Source: Anthonomus grandis grandis
Taxonomy: Eukaryota > Arthropoda > Insecta > Coleoptera > Curculionidae
Assembly: GCF_022605725.1 (NCBI RefSeq)
Contig: NC_065557.1
Span: forward strand, 1,054,001 to 1,118,000
Direction of reading: 5' to 3'
Length of the DNA: 64,000 nucleotides
The notes below the pieces were generated by a model that saw only the letters and a program-made list of their open reading frames with translations, was not told the origin of the DNA and did not search any database. Numbering within the stretch: position 1 is the first letter of the stretch; each line of letters begins with the position of its first letter. The translations under genes and the position numbers were made by a program. Of this stretch, positions 13,652-27,900 are shown piece after piece.

Positions 13652-14614
13652 CAGAGACAACCAAAGAGACGCGCAACTGTGCCCTAATAAAATATCCGAT
13701 TATTTATTGTCCATCTTTGTCTCTCTTCGTGAAAGGTGAACGCAGATGGCGCAGATAGCGTTTGCCGCCATAATTCAAACCTCGGCTATTAAGCATCATT
13801 TAATGATTTATTTTAATTAAAATCAGCCGTTATGTCTCAGAAGTGAGAACATCATAATTATGTTCTGAGAGAGAACGGCTGATTTTAATTAAAGCAATCC
13901 AGTTTGATAACATTTAATTGTATTTTCAGTATATGGTATACCTATAATATGTACATGCATTTTCTTAATTATTTTCATAATTTATACAGTCTTAAGTTTG
14001 TAGAGGTTTGAGACCATCGTCAGTCGATTTAGATATTCATTGTTCATATCTGGACACACTTGGGAATTTCAGGAGATACGGGCATTATATTGATTAAATA
14101 AGAAGGAGCGCGGACTATAAAACCGACATATGCTGCGTTCTCGACTATGGTTGCTGGATATCGATCGGACGCTAGCTTCTACAACTACTACCAAGTTCAC
14201 CTAAATCCGGTAGGTCATAAAATACGTAAAATTCAAGCACTGGTCCAAAATCTCAACTAATGATGAGATAAAACAAAACAAAAATTAATCAGCAATAACA
14301 AGTATTCAGCCATATTGAAATGCCCTGTTCACGTTGAGCAAGGATTGCATTGAAATACTAGAGAATTGGACACAAGCTATCCCGTATTTTTGCATTCATT
14401 TAGACGCAGATGGAAGAATGTTTTCTCTTGACTGCTCTGATAATAATTAAACACATTTAGCATTGCGAAAGATTAGTATTGTGGCGCCACCTTAGCTCAC
14501 CTTTTATAAGGGAAGAGAGAGACAACGAAATACAATATATAATACAGATTAAAGAGAGCAACAACAATAGGATAAAAATTTCTATCTAGTTGCACGTCTC
14601 TTTGGTTGTCTCTG
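13652..14614. mobile_element. Non-autonomous DNA transposon, 963 bp, 27-bp TIRs, 7-bp target duplication
   Basis: The left terminus begins CAGAGACAACCAAAGAGACG and the right terminus is its complement; the 27-bp ends differ at one base (CGC against CGT at positions 20-22). Flanks are TATAAAC at 13645-13651 and 14615-14621. CAGAG ends suit hAT elements, although hAT usually makes 8-bp duplications. No transposase ORF is inside. The interior contains a long hairpin at 13812-13893. Confidence 0.85.
13812..13893. repeat. Long hairpin inside the TIR element
   Basis: The arms TTTAATTAAAATCAGCCGTT and AACGGCTGATTTTAATTAAA are perfect complements, and the inner part (CTCAGAAGTGAGAACAT / ATGTTCTGAGAG) pairs partly. 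The whole is about 82 nt, the size of an insect miRNA precursor. Function is not established. Confidence 0.7.
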
Positions 14615-14621
14615 TATAAAC

Positions 14622-15969
14622 GTTTGACTTAGATTACAATAAAGGGGACATTGAATTTTCCTTTTCTTATTTAAGAATGACATTTTCAAACTGATATGAC
14701 CATCTCAGTCAGAGACATCATCATAGAAGAGAGTCATAAAAAATCAAGGAAAATCTATCGACATAGTAGTCATTTTAAGCTACTTTCTTTAGGAGAATTG
14801 AGTGATTGATGATATTTGATGCATGTCTCATTATATCGGATAAATTGTACCACAAAAACACCATTTCCAGAAGATCCAAAGAGGTATTGAGGGAACGTTG
14901 CCTCCATAACCTATTTATGATAATAAAGCATGTTTTAAATTTGAATAACAATCAAATGTCTGGCAATATAAAAATAAAAATCCACTCTCAGTCTGTGCAA
15001 CATTCCAATTAATAAAAGAAAAGATACAGTTATTAGGTATAGTGGTTACATTCAAAGCGGTTCTATTTTTAGCGGGACAGTGGCGAATGTACGCGAGAAT
15101 GTGATTCACAACCACGAGGTCGATTAAAAAATAAAAAAAAGGGAGAAAAACTACACGGGTTCATGAATGACCTCACGTAAGCCAAACATTATTCAGTCGG
15201 TTTCTTATTCAATAAGTTTTAAAACCTGATATTACGTATACATAGACTTATGTACATACATATAAAAGTATCTCCGTTAGGTCAATAAATCACATACTTT
15301 TAAGTAATGTTTGCTTTGCATTATGTACGTATGTAGATAGAAAGGGTTATTAGTGTCTCCTCTTGAAAGTTCAATAAATACTTTGAAAAGTGTAGAAATG
15401 TGAGGGAATAAAAGCAAAAGAAGTGAGAAGTAGGAGGAGAAACAAGAGAGATACTCGTTCCCATTTTATTTAGAAGTTGTTGTTTGAGAAGCACTGGATT
15501 AATACCTACCTTTAACTATTTTTATTGAAGGTTTTAGTGGAAGCTTGTGAAATTGTTTGACAAGCACTGAAACTCATCTATATCGAAAAAAGTTAATTTT
15601 TTTTTGAAATTAAAATACTTTATTAAAAAGTGCCTAGTAATGGCTTTAAGCTTCTCAATATTCTTTGACCCTAGATGGAGTTTTAAAATTGTACTAAAAC
15701 CGCCTTTATCTATGGCCAATTGCATTATCAGGAACGTCCTGTATAGTATAAAATCCCCAATAGCCACGGCTGTACCTTTAAAGTTGTACTAAAAAAATCC
15801 TTAATTACGTATTTATTTATTAATTTGTATAATATGTACTATCAAGTTTTTTCTAGTCTAGTATTGGCCAAGAATTGGCACTTAGTTGCCTACCAATACT
15901 CCTTTATTTATCAGATATTGTTTTAGAATAATTGTGATTTTTTTATTGTATGCTGGTAAATAAAAACTG
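14622..15969. other. No gene seen; AT-rich DNA before the (TTA)n tract
   Basis: ORFs here are short and without family signal. The last part (15930-15969, TTTATTGTATGCTGGTAAAT then AAAAACTG) looks like the 3' end of a retroelement running into the trinucleotide tract. Confidence 0.4.
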
Positions 15970-16244
<275 letters not shown>

Positions 16245-16406
16245 CAAGTAATGAATAAGGTCCATGGTCGTGGTCTCGTACGATCGGTGTTGACACACCC
16301 ATATAATGACGTAACAGTTGGTAATATCGAACAATTATTATTACGCCTGAAATCGACACATTGCGAAACGTTGGGTGAGTCACATCGTCGCATACGAGGG
16401 TGTGTC

Positions 16407-16447
16407 ACGAGAGAGAGAGTTTTTGAAAAACTCGCTATCTCTCTCTC
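16407..16447. repeat. GA/TC palindrome
   Basis: ACGAGAGAGAGA, then the perfect palindrome GAGTTTTTGAAAAACTC, then GCTATCTCTCTCTC, giving nested complementary arms. It sits between the (TTA)n tract and satellite B. Confidence 0.7.
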
Positions 16448-16519
16448 TTATTTATTGTCTCTTTCGTGTAATTTATGTCTAACTCTGAATCAAGGGCAAT
16501 TTGTTTCGTTGAAAAATGT

Positions 16520-19500
16520 TGAGTAGTTATTGAGAAAATTGAGTTTAAAGGACGAAAGGGACTACTTGGTTTAACTGTGGATAACTTGGTAAATTTTGGT
16601 TGGCCACTTTTGGACCCAAAACAATATTTTTAGAGAATTTAATTCTGAATCCAAAGCAATTTGTTTCATTAAAATACCTTGGGTAGTTTTTGAGAAAATC
16701 GAGTTTAAAAGACAAAAAGTTAGTTTAAGACACATCAAAGATCACTACTTCTTTTAACTCCGGATAACTTGGTAGCTTTTGGTTGGACACTTTGGGATCC
16801 AAAACAACATTTCTAGAGAATATAATTCTGAATCTAGAACAATTTATTTTATTAAAATATTTTAAGTAGTTTCTGAGAAAATTGAGTTTAAAGGACAATA
16901 AGTCGGTTTTAGGGACCTCAGGGTTCATTACTTGGTTTAACCCTGGATAACTTGGTAAATTTTGGTTGGACTCTTTTGGACCCAAAACACAATTTCCAGA
17001 GAATTTATTTCTGAATCCAAGGCAATTTGTGTCATAAAAATATTTTCAGTTGAGAAAATTGAGTTTAAAGGATAAAAAGTTGATTTAAGGGATCTCAGGG
17101 TCCTCTGCTTGGTTTGACTCTGGATAACTCAATAAATTTTGATTCGATACTTTTGGATCCAAAACAATATTTCTATAGAATTAAATTCTGGATCGAGAGA
17201 AATTTTTTTCATTAAAATATGTTGAGTAGTTTTCGAAAAATTTGGGTTTAAGAGACCTTACTGTCCACTACTTGGTTTAATTCTGGATAATTTGGCAAAT
17301 TTTGATTGAACACCTGTGAACCCAAAACAAGATTTCCAGAGAATATAATTTTATATCCAGAGCAATTTATCTCATTAAAATACTATGGGTAGTTTTTGAA
17401 AAAATCGAGTTTAAAGGACAAAAAGTTGATTTAATGGACCTCAGGGTTCACTACTTGGTTTTACCCTGGATAACTTGGTAAATTTTGGTTGGACTCTTTT
17501 GGACCCAAAACAATATTTTCAGAGAATTTAATTCTGAATCCAGAGAAATATATCTTATTAAAATACCATAAGTAGTTTTTGAGAAAATTGAGATTAAAGG
17601 ACAAAAAGTTAGTTTAAAGCACTTCAAGGAATACTACTTGCTTTGACTCTGGATAACTTAGTAACTTTTGATTGGACACTTTGGGATCCAAAACAATATT
17701 TTCAGAGAAATTAATTCTAAGTCCAGAACAATTTATCTCATTAAAATACTTTGGGTAGTTTTTAAAAAAATTGAGTTTAAAGGACAAAAAGTTAGTTTAA
17801 GGCAACTCAAGAAGCGCTAGTTGCTTTAACTCTGGATAATTTGGTAACTTTTGGTTGGACACCTTTGGACCCAAAACAACATTTCCAGAGAATTTAATTC
17901 TGAATCCAGAGCAATTTATCTCATTAAAATATATCGGGTAGTTTTTGAGAAATTTGAGTTTAAGGGACAAAATGTCGGTTTAAGGAACTTTCACTACTTG
18001 AGTTCACTACTTGGTTTAACTCTGGATAACTTGGTAACTTTTGATTGGACACTTTGGGATCTAAAACAATATTTCCAGAGAATTTAATTCTAAATCCAGA
18101 GCAATTTATCTCATTAAAATACTTTGGGTAGTTTTTAAGAAAATTGAGTTTAAAGGACAAAAAGTTAGTTTAAGGCAACTCAAGAAGCGCTAGTTGCTTT
18201 AACTCTGGATAATTTGGTAACTTTTGGTTGGACACCTTTGGACCCAAAACAACATTTTCAGAGAATTTAATTCTGAATCCAGAACAATTTATCTCATTAA
18301 AATATTTCGGATAGTTTTTGAGAAATTTGAGTTTAAGGGACAAAAAGTCAGTTTAAGGGACTTCAGAGTTCACTACTTGGTTTAACTCTGGATAACTTGG
18401 TAAATTTGGATTGACCCCTTTTGGACCCAAAACAACATTTCCAGAAAATTTAATTCTAAATCCAGAGCAATTTACCTCATTAAAAAACTTTGGGTAGTTT
18501 TTGAGAAAATCGAGTTTAAAGGACAAAAAGTTGATTTAAGGGACTTCAGGGTCCTCTACTCGGTTTGACTCTGGATAACTTAGTAAATTTTGATTCAACA
18601 CTTTTGGATCCAAAACAAAGTTTCCAGGGAATTTAATTCTAAATCCAAAGCAATTTGATTCATTAAAATATGTTGAGTAGTTTTCGAGAAATTTCAGTTT
18701 AAAAGACCCTACTGTCCATTACTTGGTTTAACTCTGGATAACTAGCAAATTTTGAGTTGGAAACTTTTCTATCCTTTACAACATTTCCAAAGAATTTTAT
18801 TTCGAATTCAGGACAATTCGTTTCATTAAATAATGTTATTTTTGAGAAAATGGAGTTTAAGGTCGGTTTACGGGACTTCTGGGTCCGCGACTTGTTTTGA
18901 CTCTGGATAACTTGGTAAATTTTGATTGGACACTTTGGGATCCAAAATAATATTTTCAGAGAATTTAATTTTGAATCCAACGCAATTTATTTCATTAAAA
19001 TATTTTGGTTAGTTTTTCAGGAAATGGAGTTTAAAGGACAAAAAGTCGGTGTAAGGGACCTCAGGTTTCACTACTTGGTTTAATCCTGAATAACTTGGTA
19101 ACTTTTGATTCGACACTTTGGAATCCACAACAATATTTCCAGAGAATTTAATTCTGAATCCAGAGAAATTTGTTTCATTTAAATATGTTGAGCAGTTTAC
19201 GAGAAATTTGAGTTTAAGAGGCAAAATGTCGATTAGAGGACCTCAGGGGCCTCTACTAGGTGTAACTTTGGATAACTTGGCAACTTTTAGTTGCACACTT
19301 TTGGACCCAAAACAACATTTTCAGAGAATTTAATTTTGAATCCAAAGCAATTTATTTCATTAAAATACTTTGGGTAGTTTTTGAGAAAATCGAGTTTAAA
19401 CGACAAAAAGTTAGTTTAAGGCATCTCAAGGAGTACTACTTGCTTTAACTCTGGATAACTTGGTAAATTTTGATTGGACTCTTTCGGACCCAAAACAACA

Positions 19501-19790
19501 CTTCCAGAAAATTTATTTCTGAATCCAGCGAAATTTATCTCATTAAAAAACTTTGGGTAGTTTTTGAGAAAATCGAGTTTAAACGACAAAAAGTTAGTTA
19601 AAGACAACTCAAGAAGCACTACTTGCTTTAACTCTGGATAACTTAGTAACTTTTTATTGGACATTTTTGGACCCAAAACAACATTTCCAGAGAATTTAAT
19701 TTTTAATCCAAAGCAATTTATCTGATTAAAATATTTTCACTGGTTTTTAAGAAAATTGAGTTTAAAGGACAAAAAGTCCGAGACCCCCAG
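16520..19790. repeat. Satellite B, array 1 (about 180-bp units)
   Basis: Tandem units carry TAACTCTGGATAACTTGGTA, GACACTTTTGGACCCAAAAC, CCAGAGAATTTAATTCTGAA and TAGTTTTTGAGAAAATCGAG. Divergence between units is higher than in 21430-24000. The 70-90 residue ORFs seen across it are the repeat read in an open frame, not genes. Confidence 0.95.
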
Positions 19791-21429
19791 GTTTACTGCT
19801 TGATTTAGCTCTGAATAACTGGGCAATAATAATTCTCGATGTTTTCCAAGCAATTAAAATGACTCTTAATATTGTCCAGGATTTCGGAATAAAGAGAATG
19901 TAAAAAAATCGAAAAATCTGAAGAACAGGAAGAATTATTTGAAATGATTCTCTCTCTGTCTCTTTATTATTACATACCTTTTTTTCTCTTATCACTTCTT
20001 ACCTCTTTCCCCTCGAGCACTTCTCGAGCCCTTTTTAATTTCCTATTTATTCCTCTCCTTGTCTTACTGATTGTGCTCTTATGGAAGAATATTGCAGCTC
20101 TTCCAGGCAATCAATAAACGATTTCTCTTCAAACCCTTTTCCCTCTTCCTCGATTTTTTCCAAGCACATTATTGCCTCTTTTCTTATGAAATATGGTTTG
20201 CCTCTCCTTTTTTTCCCTAATGAAAAATAAATACAGTTCTCTCACTTTCTCTGGCATAATTATATTACTTTTCTCTCTTTATTCTTAGTTCTTCCAGGCA
20301 GTTGATTAAATTCAAATTTTTCTTCACTCCTCAGCATTTCTTATAGAATGCAGTTAGTGCCCCAACTCTGAATAAATACCAAACTTTTCTTGATTTAATT
20401 CGATGGATTTCTTTATACCTGCATAACATCCGGGCCAATTGATGACCGCTCGTCAATATTAATTCAGGCAAAAAAAAGAGACACGAATACGAAATTTGTA
20501 TTTGAAAATGCATCGTCGTTCGTCGAATAAACGTGGAATTTTAATTAGTAGTAATCGCTTTTCACTTGTAGTCTCGAATAAATCAAATATTCAGACTTTG
20601 GGGCAAGATTTCTAGGTCCCAAAAAACAGTCTACTACGCAGTCAAGTTCAATCCAGAAAATTACTTTTGCCCCATAAAGTTTCCCCGACGAGTTTTTTGA
20701 CCCTCTTAAGTTCGCTTTTATCTTTATGGTTCGTAATAGGAAATCGAACTTTTTGCCTTGGATAACCTAAGGATCCACTGGTTTGCCAACGGTTTTATCT
20801 TGAGGGGGTAAACGTGCTCATTTTCTCCGGAATTTAATGCAATTACAAACCCTTCCAGTTTAGAAAGGGCGCATTAAATACTTGATTATGTTATCTGGAG
20901 CGTGGGTAATTTAGAAATTTATTTTAAGGTAAAAAATGCCTATTTTAACAGGTAATGCACGGATTTAAAAAAAAATTTAATCCGGTTTTCTGGGAGTTCG
21001 AAGTGTGGTTCATAAACTCCCTTTTATATAAAGAATTTGACTTGATTCGCTATAAATAACATCGCTAAAATTAGCTGTTTCTTTAGACGAATTAATCCTC
21101 CAAGATTTCTGGATAAGAGATGAACATTTATGCCAATTTTGGATCGTCTGGATTTTTTTTTTAAGGAATTTAGACTCAAAATAGGCAAAAAACGTCAATT
21201 CCATCACTCTTGGACCCGATATGAGGTCTATAAACAGTGAAAATATTGTTGTAATTTTATTCTGTCTTTTTGGAGTTCTGGGCCTGATATTTTAATAAAT
21301 GCTTTTTAAATGGCTTTAAATTCTTAACAAACCTTATAAGAGAATGTTCCTTGAATGTTCTCGAGCTTATTCCACTTAATGATCTTAAGTAGTTTTTCAG
21401 AAATCTTCATTTACACCTCCTGATGACTC
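19791..21429. other. No gene found; pyrimidine-rich spacer between satellite B arrays
   Basis: 19930-20300 is rich in TTCTCTCTTT-type pyrimidine runs on the plus strand. 20580-20900 is less AT-rich but holds no open frame resembling a HIF C-terminus on the minus strand. 21290-21430 is a decayed satellite B unit. Confidence 0.4.
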
Positions 21430-24000
21430 CGTTAATATTGTTTAATTAATAAAATCCAGTTTAAAGGACAAAAAGTCGGTTTAAGGGGCTCAGGGATCAC
21501 TACTTGGTTTAACTCTGGATAATCTGGTACATTTTGGTTGGATGCTTTTGGACCCAAAACAACATTTCCAGAGAATTTAATTCTGAATCCAGAGAAATTT
21601 ATTTCATTAAAAAATTTTGAGTAGTTTTTGAGGAACTTGAGTTTAAATGACACAAAGTCGGTTTAATGGACCTCAGAGTTTACTAGTTGTTTTAATTCTG
21701 GATAACTTGGTAAATTTTGGTTGGACGTTTTTGGACCCAAAACAATATTTCCAGGGAATTTAATTCTAAATCCAGAGCAATTTATTTTATTAAAATATTT
21801 TGGGTAGTTTTTGAGAAAATAGAATTTAAAGAATAAATAGTTGATATAAAGGACCTCAGGATATACTACATGGTTTAAGTCTGGATAACCTGGTAAATTT
21901 TGGTTGAACGTTTTTGAACCCAAAACAACATTTCCAGAGAATTTAATTCTGAATCCAGAGAAATTTATTTCATTAAAATATTTTAAGTAGTTTCTGAGAA
22001 AATTGAATTTAAAGGACTTCGAGGTCTTCTACTTGATTGTACTCTGGATAACTTGCTAAATTTTGGTTGGACTCTTCAGGACCCAAAATAATATTTCCAG
22101 AGAATTTAATTTCGAGGCCAGAGCAATTTATTTCATTAAAAAATGTTAAGTAGTTTTTGAGAAATTTGAGTTTAAAGGACAAAAAGTCGGGTTAATGGAC
22201 CTCAGGGTTCACTACTTGGTTTAACTCTGGATAACTTGGTAAATTTTGGTTGGACGTTTTTGGACCCAAAACAACATTTCCAGAGAATTTAATTCTGAAT
22301 CCAGAGAAATTTATTTCATTAAAATATTTTGGGTAGTTTTTGAGAAAATCGAATTTAAAGAACAAAAAGTCGGTTTAATAGACCTCAAGATACACTACTT
22401 GGTTTAACTCTGGATAACTTGGTAAATTTTACTTGGACGCTTTTGGATCTCAAACAATATTTCCAGAGAATTTAATTCTGAGTCCAGAGAAATTTATTTC
22501 ATTAAAAAATGTTGAGTAGTTTTTGAGAAATTTGAGTTTAAGGTACAAAACGTCAGTTTAATAGACTTCAGGGTTCACTAATTGGTTTAACTCTGGATAA
22601 CTTGGTAAATTTTGGTTGGACGCTTTTGGACCCAAAACAATACTTCCAGGAAATTTAATTCCGAGTCCAGAGCAATTTATTTCATTAAAAAATTTTGAGT
22701 AGTTTCTGAGAAAATTGAGTTTAAAGGACCTCAGGGTCCTCTACTTGGTTTAACTCTGGATAACTTGCTAAATTTTGGTTGGACGTTTTTGGACCCAAAA
22801 CAACATTTCCAGAGAATTTAATTCTGAGTCCAGAGAAATTTATTTCATTAAAAAATGTTGAGTAGTTTTTGAGAAATTTGAGTTTAAGGTACAAAACGTC
22901 AGTTTAATAGACTTCAGGGTTCACTAATTGGTTTAACTCTGGATAACTTGGTAAATTTTGGTTGGACGTTTTTGGACCCAAAACAACATTTTCAGAAAAT
23001 TTAATTCTGAATCCAGAAAAATTTATTTCATTAAAATATTTTGAATAGTTTTTGAGAAAATCGAATTTAAAGAACAAAAAGTCGGTTTAATAGACCTCAA
23101 GATACACTACTTGGTTTAACTCTGGATAACTTGGTAAATTTTACTTGGACGCTTTTGGATCTCAAACAATATTTCCAGAGAATTTAATTCTGAGTCAAGA
23201 GAAATTTATTTCATTAAAAAACGTTGAGTAGTTTTTGAGAAATTTGAGTTTAAGGTACAAAACGTCAGTTTAATAGACTTCAGGGTTCACTAATTGGTTT
23301 AACTCTGGATAACTTGGTAAATTTTGATTGGACGTTTTTGGACCCAAAACAACATTTCCAGAGAATTTAATTCTGAATCCAGAGAAATTTATTTCATTAA
23401 AAAATGTTGAGTAGTTTTTGAGAAACTTGAGTTTAAGGTACAAAACGTCAGTTTAATAGACTTCAGGGTTCACTAATTGGTTTAACTCTGGATAACTTGG
23501 TAAATTTTGGTTGGACGTTTTTGGACCCAAAACAACATTTCCAGAAAATTTAATTCTGAATCCAGAGAAATTTATTTCATTAAAATATCTTGGGTAGTTT
23601 TTGAGAAAATCGAATTTAAAAAATAAAAAGTCGGTTTAATAGACCTCAAGATACACTACTTGGTTTAGCTCTGGATAACTTGGTAAATTTTGGTTGGACG
23701 TTTTTGGACCCAAAACAACATTTCCAGAGAATTTAATTCTGAGTCCAGAGAAATTTATTTCATTAAAAAATGTTGAGTAGTTTTTGAGAAATTTGAGTTT
23801 AAGATACAAAACGTCAGTTTAATAGACTTCAGGGTTCACTAATTGGTTTAACTCTGGATAACTTGGTAAATTTTGGTTGGACGTTTTTGAACCCAAAACA
23901 ACATTTCCAGAGAATTTAATTCTGAATCCATAGCAATTAATTTCATTCAAATGTTTCCATTAGATTGTGAGAAAATCGAGTTTCAATGACAAAAAGGTCG
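21430..24000. repeat. Satellite B, array 2 (about 183-bp units), same orientation as array 1
   Basis: Unit spacing on CTCTGGATAACTTGG is about 182-183 bp (22226, 22408, 22591), with one 163-bp unit that lacks the ACAAAAAGTCGGTTTAA segment. The variant ACAAAACGTCAGTTTAATAG recurs at about 22545, 22890, 23255, 23440 and 23815, marking higher-order duplication. It ends in decayed units to about 24200, some 0.6-0.8 kb from sima exon 8. Confidence 0.96.
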
Positions 24001-24200
24001 GTCTATAGATTTTAGGATTCACTAGTACCAGATATGAATTTAATCCTTGATATCTCGTTTAATATTGCTTGGATCATTTTAAACTTTTAAGGAAAATTTA
24101 TAGAATATTCTCTGAACATTTTAGAATTTATTTCATTCATTTATCTCAAATAGTTTTTGAGAAATCTTAATTGAAATAAGACAAACCATTAAAAGCGAAT

Positions 24201-24775
24201 ATTCCTTGGAAAACTCAATGACCTAAATATTATCTTTTAAAAATAAAAAAAAAAATGAGCAAAGTCAACGACCCCGAGAACAACAATTTTTCTGGATAAT
24301 AAAATTCCACATTTTAAATTTTGATTTTTATGCAGGAATTAACGATCCAGGACCGTCGTCGCACCGAGGGTTCGAGTTGTTTTTAAAAATCGCGTGTAAT
24401 TTATGAACCGAACTGGATAAAAAATTTGGCGCTTGGAGAGCTGCCTAAAAAAAGATACGAAAAATATAAAAACGTCAACAGTATTAAATTCAAATTTAAT
24501 CGTAAATTTTCGAGTAAAGAAAAACCGACGTTTCACGGTGCCATCTTGTCAAAAAAGGGGGCGTTTTTTTGGGTAATTTCAACTTATACAACAACCCTAA
24601 ACCGTAAACCCTCCTAACAGGAAGGAACTTTTCATTGTTTTACTGAAAAAAACACTTTCATGACAAACAACAGTCTCTTAGGGGATCCTACTCGACTGCG
24701 CCGAAAAAACTTTCCGGTAACACCGTAATATCCATGATAATTTCATGGATGTCAAAAAAAATTAAGAGTACTTAC
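24201..24775. other. Intronic spacer 3' of sima exon 8
   Basis: Single-copy-looking DNA with no coding support. The ORFs on both strands (24339-24617) have no family features. Confidence 0.4.
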
Positions 24776-24920
24776 CTGATGACGTAGTTAACGCAGACGA
24801 CGCTCTGGGGTTTTTGCATTTTATCGTAGATCAATGTGGCCTGGGTGACAACCCATACGAAACCGCCCGTTTTCGCCAAAAAGCGATACCGGTTCGTCTC
24901 GCATTGTCCCTTGGAAAATA
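24776..24920 (-). CDS. sima: sima exon 8, end of PAS-B
   Basis: This 145-nt exon encodes FSKGQCETNRYRFLAKTGGF, then VWVVTQATLIYDKMQKPQSV and VCVNYVI, the C-terminal strands of HIF PAS-B. The acceptor is TTTCAG and the donor AG|GTAAGT; the phase is consistent with exon 7 (C|TA). It is isolated: 10.9 kb of intron lies upstream and more than 24 kb downstream. The satellite B arrays flank it in opposite orientations (21430-24000 and 25930-29930), about 0.8 and 1.0 kb away. Confidence 0.95.
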
Positions 24921-27900
24921 CTGAAACAAAGAAAACTTCAATTGATAATAATAATAATTCGAGAAAGAAACTTGGCGAAGAAGACAAAGGGTAGTTTTCC
25001 GGGTGTTGCCCGGTTTTCCTTCGGTTTTATGGTTACGCCACAAGGGTCACTATCCCTTTTATACTGGGGTTCGTTAACCACTCATTCCTGATAGAAATTT
25101 TCGTTTTTAGGAAGGAAAATAATTTTTTGACAAAAGAGGCACATTATACTTGTTCAAGAAGTCCGGGACTGTACATTATTTCGTTATCCAGGCGTGATGA
25201 ATGAATCTGATATTATTACCATCATAATTCTTGATTTTTCAGGCCGATCTCTTTATCCCAGGGATAACGGGAGAAACGGTTCCGGACGTTTAGGGAATAC
25301 CGTATTAGGAGATAAACGACTTCGTTATTTTCTTATTAGTATGTAAGCCAGAAAAACACTATTCAACCTCTTCTGTCATGGTTTCATTTTTGAAATAGTG
25401 TCTGGATCGCTTGGAAATACTGCTTTTCTGGCGTAGAAAAAAAAAACACCACTTTTATAAATTGTACACGGTTTAGTACAGGAAGTAGTAGTACTTTCAG
25501 CATATTATACAGTTTTGATCCAACCTCTGTACAAAATAGTTTAAAGTGGAAATATTAAATTTAAAAGGCCTTTAATATAAATGTTTAAGTACAAGTCGCA
25601 GCTTGGTTTATTTGCAAAATGATGTACAAGTTTGTTCGAGCATTTGTTAAAAGTTGCCTGAATATTTTCATTCTTAACATTTGTACAAAAATTAGTTTCA
25701 AGATAGACCGTCAAATCTTAAAACCTTTTTGTGGTTTACTCTTGAAATATTCGACAGTTTGTACAAAATAAATGTATGCTTTCCATTATTAGTACAAGTG
25801 TCTTAAATAATTTACAAGAGCTAATTAAATTTTAATTTACTTCTTAAAACAAGTACAAAAATGACATTATATTTGCCGTCGTTAGTACAAAGATCTCAAA
25901 ACCCTTTCTTGGTTTACATTTTTTAATGAATTAAATTGTCTGGAAATGTTGTTTTGGGTCCAAAAACGTTCAACCAAAATGTAACAAGTTGTCCAGAGTT
26001 AAACCAAGTAGAGTACCCTGAAGTCCATTTAATCAAATTTATGTCTCTTAAACTCAAATTTCTCGAAAACTACTCAACATTTTTTAATGAAATAAGTTGG
26101 TCTGGACTCAGAATTAAATTCTCTGGAAATATTGTTTAGGATCCAAAAGCATCCAATTAAACTTTACCAAGTTATCCAGACTTAAACCAAATAGTGTATC
26201 CTGAGGTCCCTTAAACGGACTATTTGTTCTTTAAACTCGATTTTCTCAAAAACTACCGAAAGTATTTTAATAAAATAAATTGCTCCGGATTCAGAATTAA
26301 ATTCTCTGGAAATGTTGTTTTGTGTCCAAGAACGTCCAACCAAAATTTACCAAGTTATCCAGAGTGAAACCAATTAGTGAACCCTGAGGTCTATTAAACC
26401 GACTTTTTGTCCCTTAAACTCAAATTTCTCAAAAACTACTCAATATTTTTTAATGAAATAAATTGCTCTGGACTCAAAATTAAATTGTCTGAAAATGTTC
26501 TTTTGGGTCTAAAAGCATCCAACTAAAATTTACCAAATTATATAGAGTTCAACCAAGTAGAGGACTTTGAGGTCCTTTAAACTCAATTTTATCAGAAACT
26601 ACTTAAAATATTTTAATGAAATAAATTGCTCTGGACTCAGAATTAAATTCTCTGGAAATGTTGTTTTGGGTCCAAAAACGTTCAACCAAAATTTACCAAG
26701 TTATCCAGACTTAAACCAAGTAGTGTATCCTGAGGTCCCTAAAACGGACTATTTGTTCTTTAAACTCGTATTTCTCAAAAACTACCGATAGTATTTTAAT
26801 GAAATGAATTGCTCCGGATTCAGAATTAAATTCTCTGGAAATGTTGTTTTGGGTCCAAAAACATCCGACAAAAATTTATCAAGTTATGGAGGGTGAAACC
26901 AATTTGTGAACCTTAAAGTCCATTAAGCCCACTTTTTGTCCCTTCAACTCAAATTTCTCAAAAACTATTCAAAATTTTTTAATGAAATAAATTGCTCTGG
27001 ACTCAGAATTAAATTCTCTGGAAATGTTGTTTTGGGTCCAAAAACGTTCAACCAAAATTTACCAAGTTATCCAGAGTTAAACCAAGTATTGAACCCTGAG
27101 GTCCATTTAACCAACTTTATGTCCCTTAAACTCAAATTTCTCGAAAACTACTCAACATTTTTTAATGAAATAAATTGCTCTGGACTCAGAATTAAATTCT
27201 CTGTAAATATTGTTTAGGATTCAAGAACGTTCAACCAAAATTTAAAAAGTTATCCAGAGTTAAACCAAGTAGTGAACCCTGAGGTCCATTTAACCAACTT
27301 TATGTCTCTTAAACTCAAATTTCTCGAAAACTACTCAACATTTTTTAATGAAATAAGTTGGTCTGGACTCAGAATTAAATTCTCTGGAAATATTGTTTAG
27401 GATCCAAAAGCATCCAATTAAACTTTACCAAGTTATCCAGACTTAAACCAAATAGTGTATCCTGAGGTCCCTTAAACGGACTATTTGTTCTTTAAACTCG
27501 ATTTTCTCAAAAACTACCGAAAGTATTTTAATAAAATAAATTGCTCCGGATTCAAAATTAAATTCTCTGGAAATGTTGTTTTGTGTCCAAGAACGTCCAA
27601 CCAAAATTTACCAAGTTATCCAGAGTTAAACCAAGTAGTGAACCCTGAGGTCTATTAAACCGACTTTTTGTCCCTTAAACTCAAATTTCTCAAAAACTAC
27701 TCAACATTTTTTAATGAAATAAATTGTTCTGGACTCAGAATTAAATTCTCTGGAAATGTTGTTTTGGGTCCAAAAACGTCCAATCAAAATTTACCAAGTT
27801 ATCCAAAGTTAAATCAAGTAGTAAACCCTGAGGTCTATTAAAGTGACTTTTTGTCCCTTAAACTAAAATTTCTTAAAAACTACTCAACATTTTTTAATGA

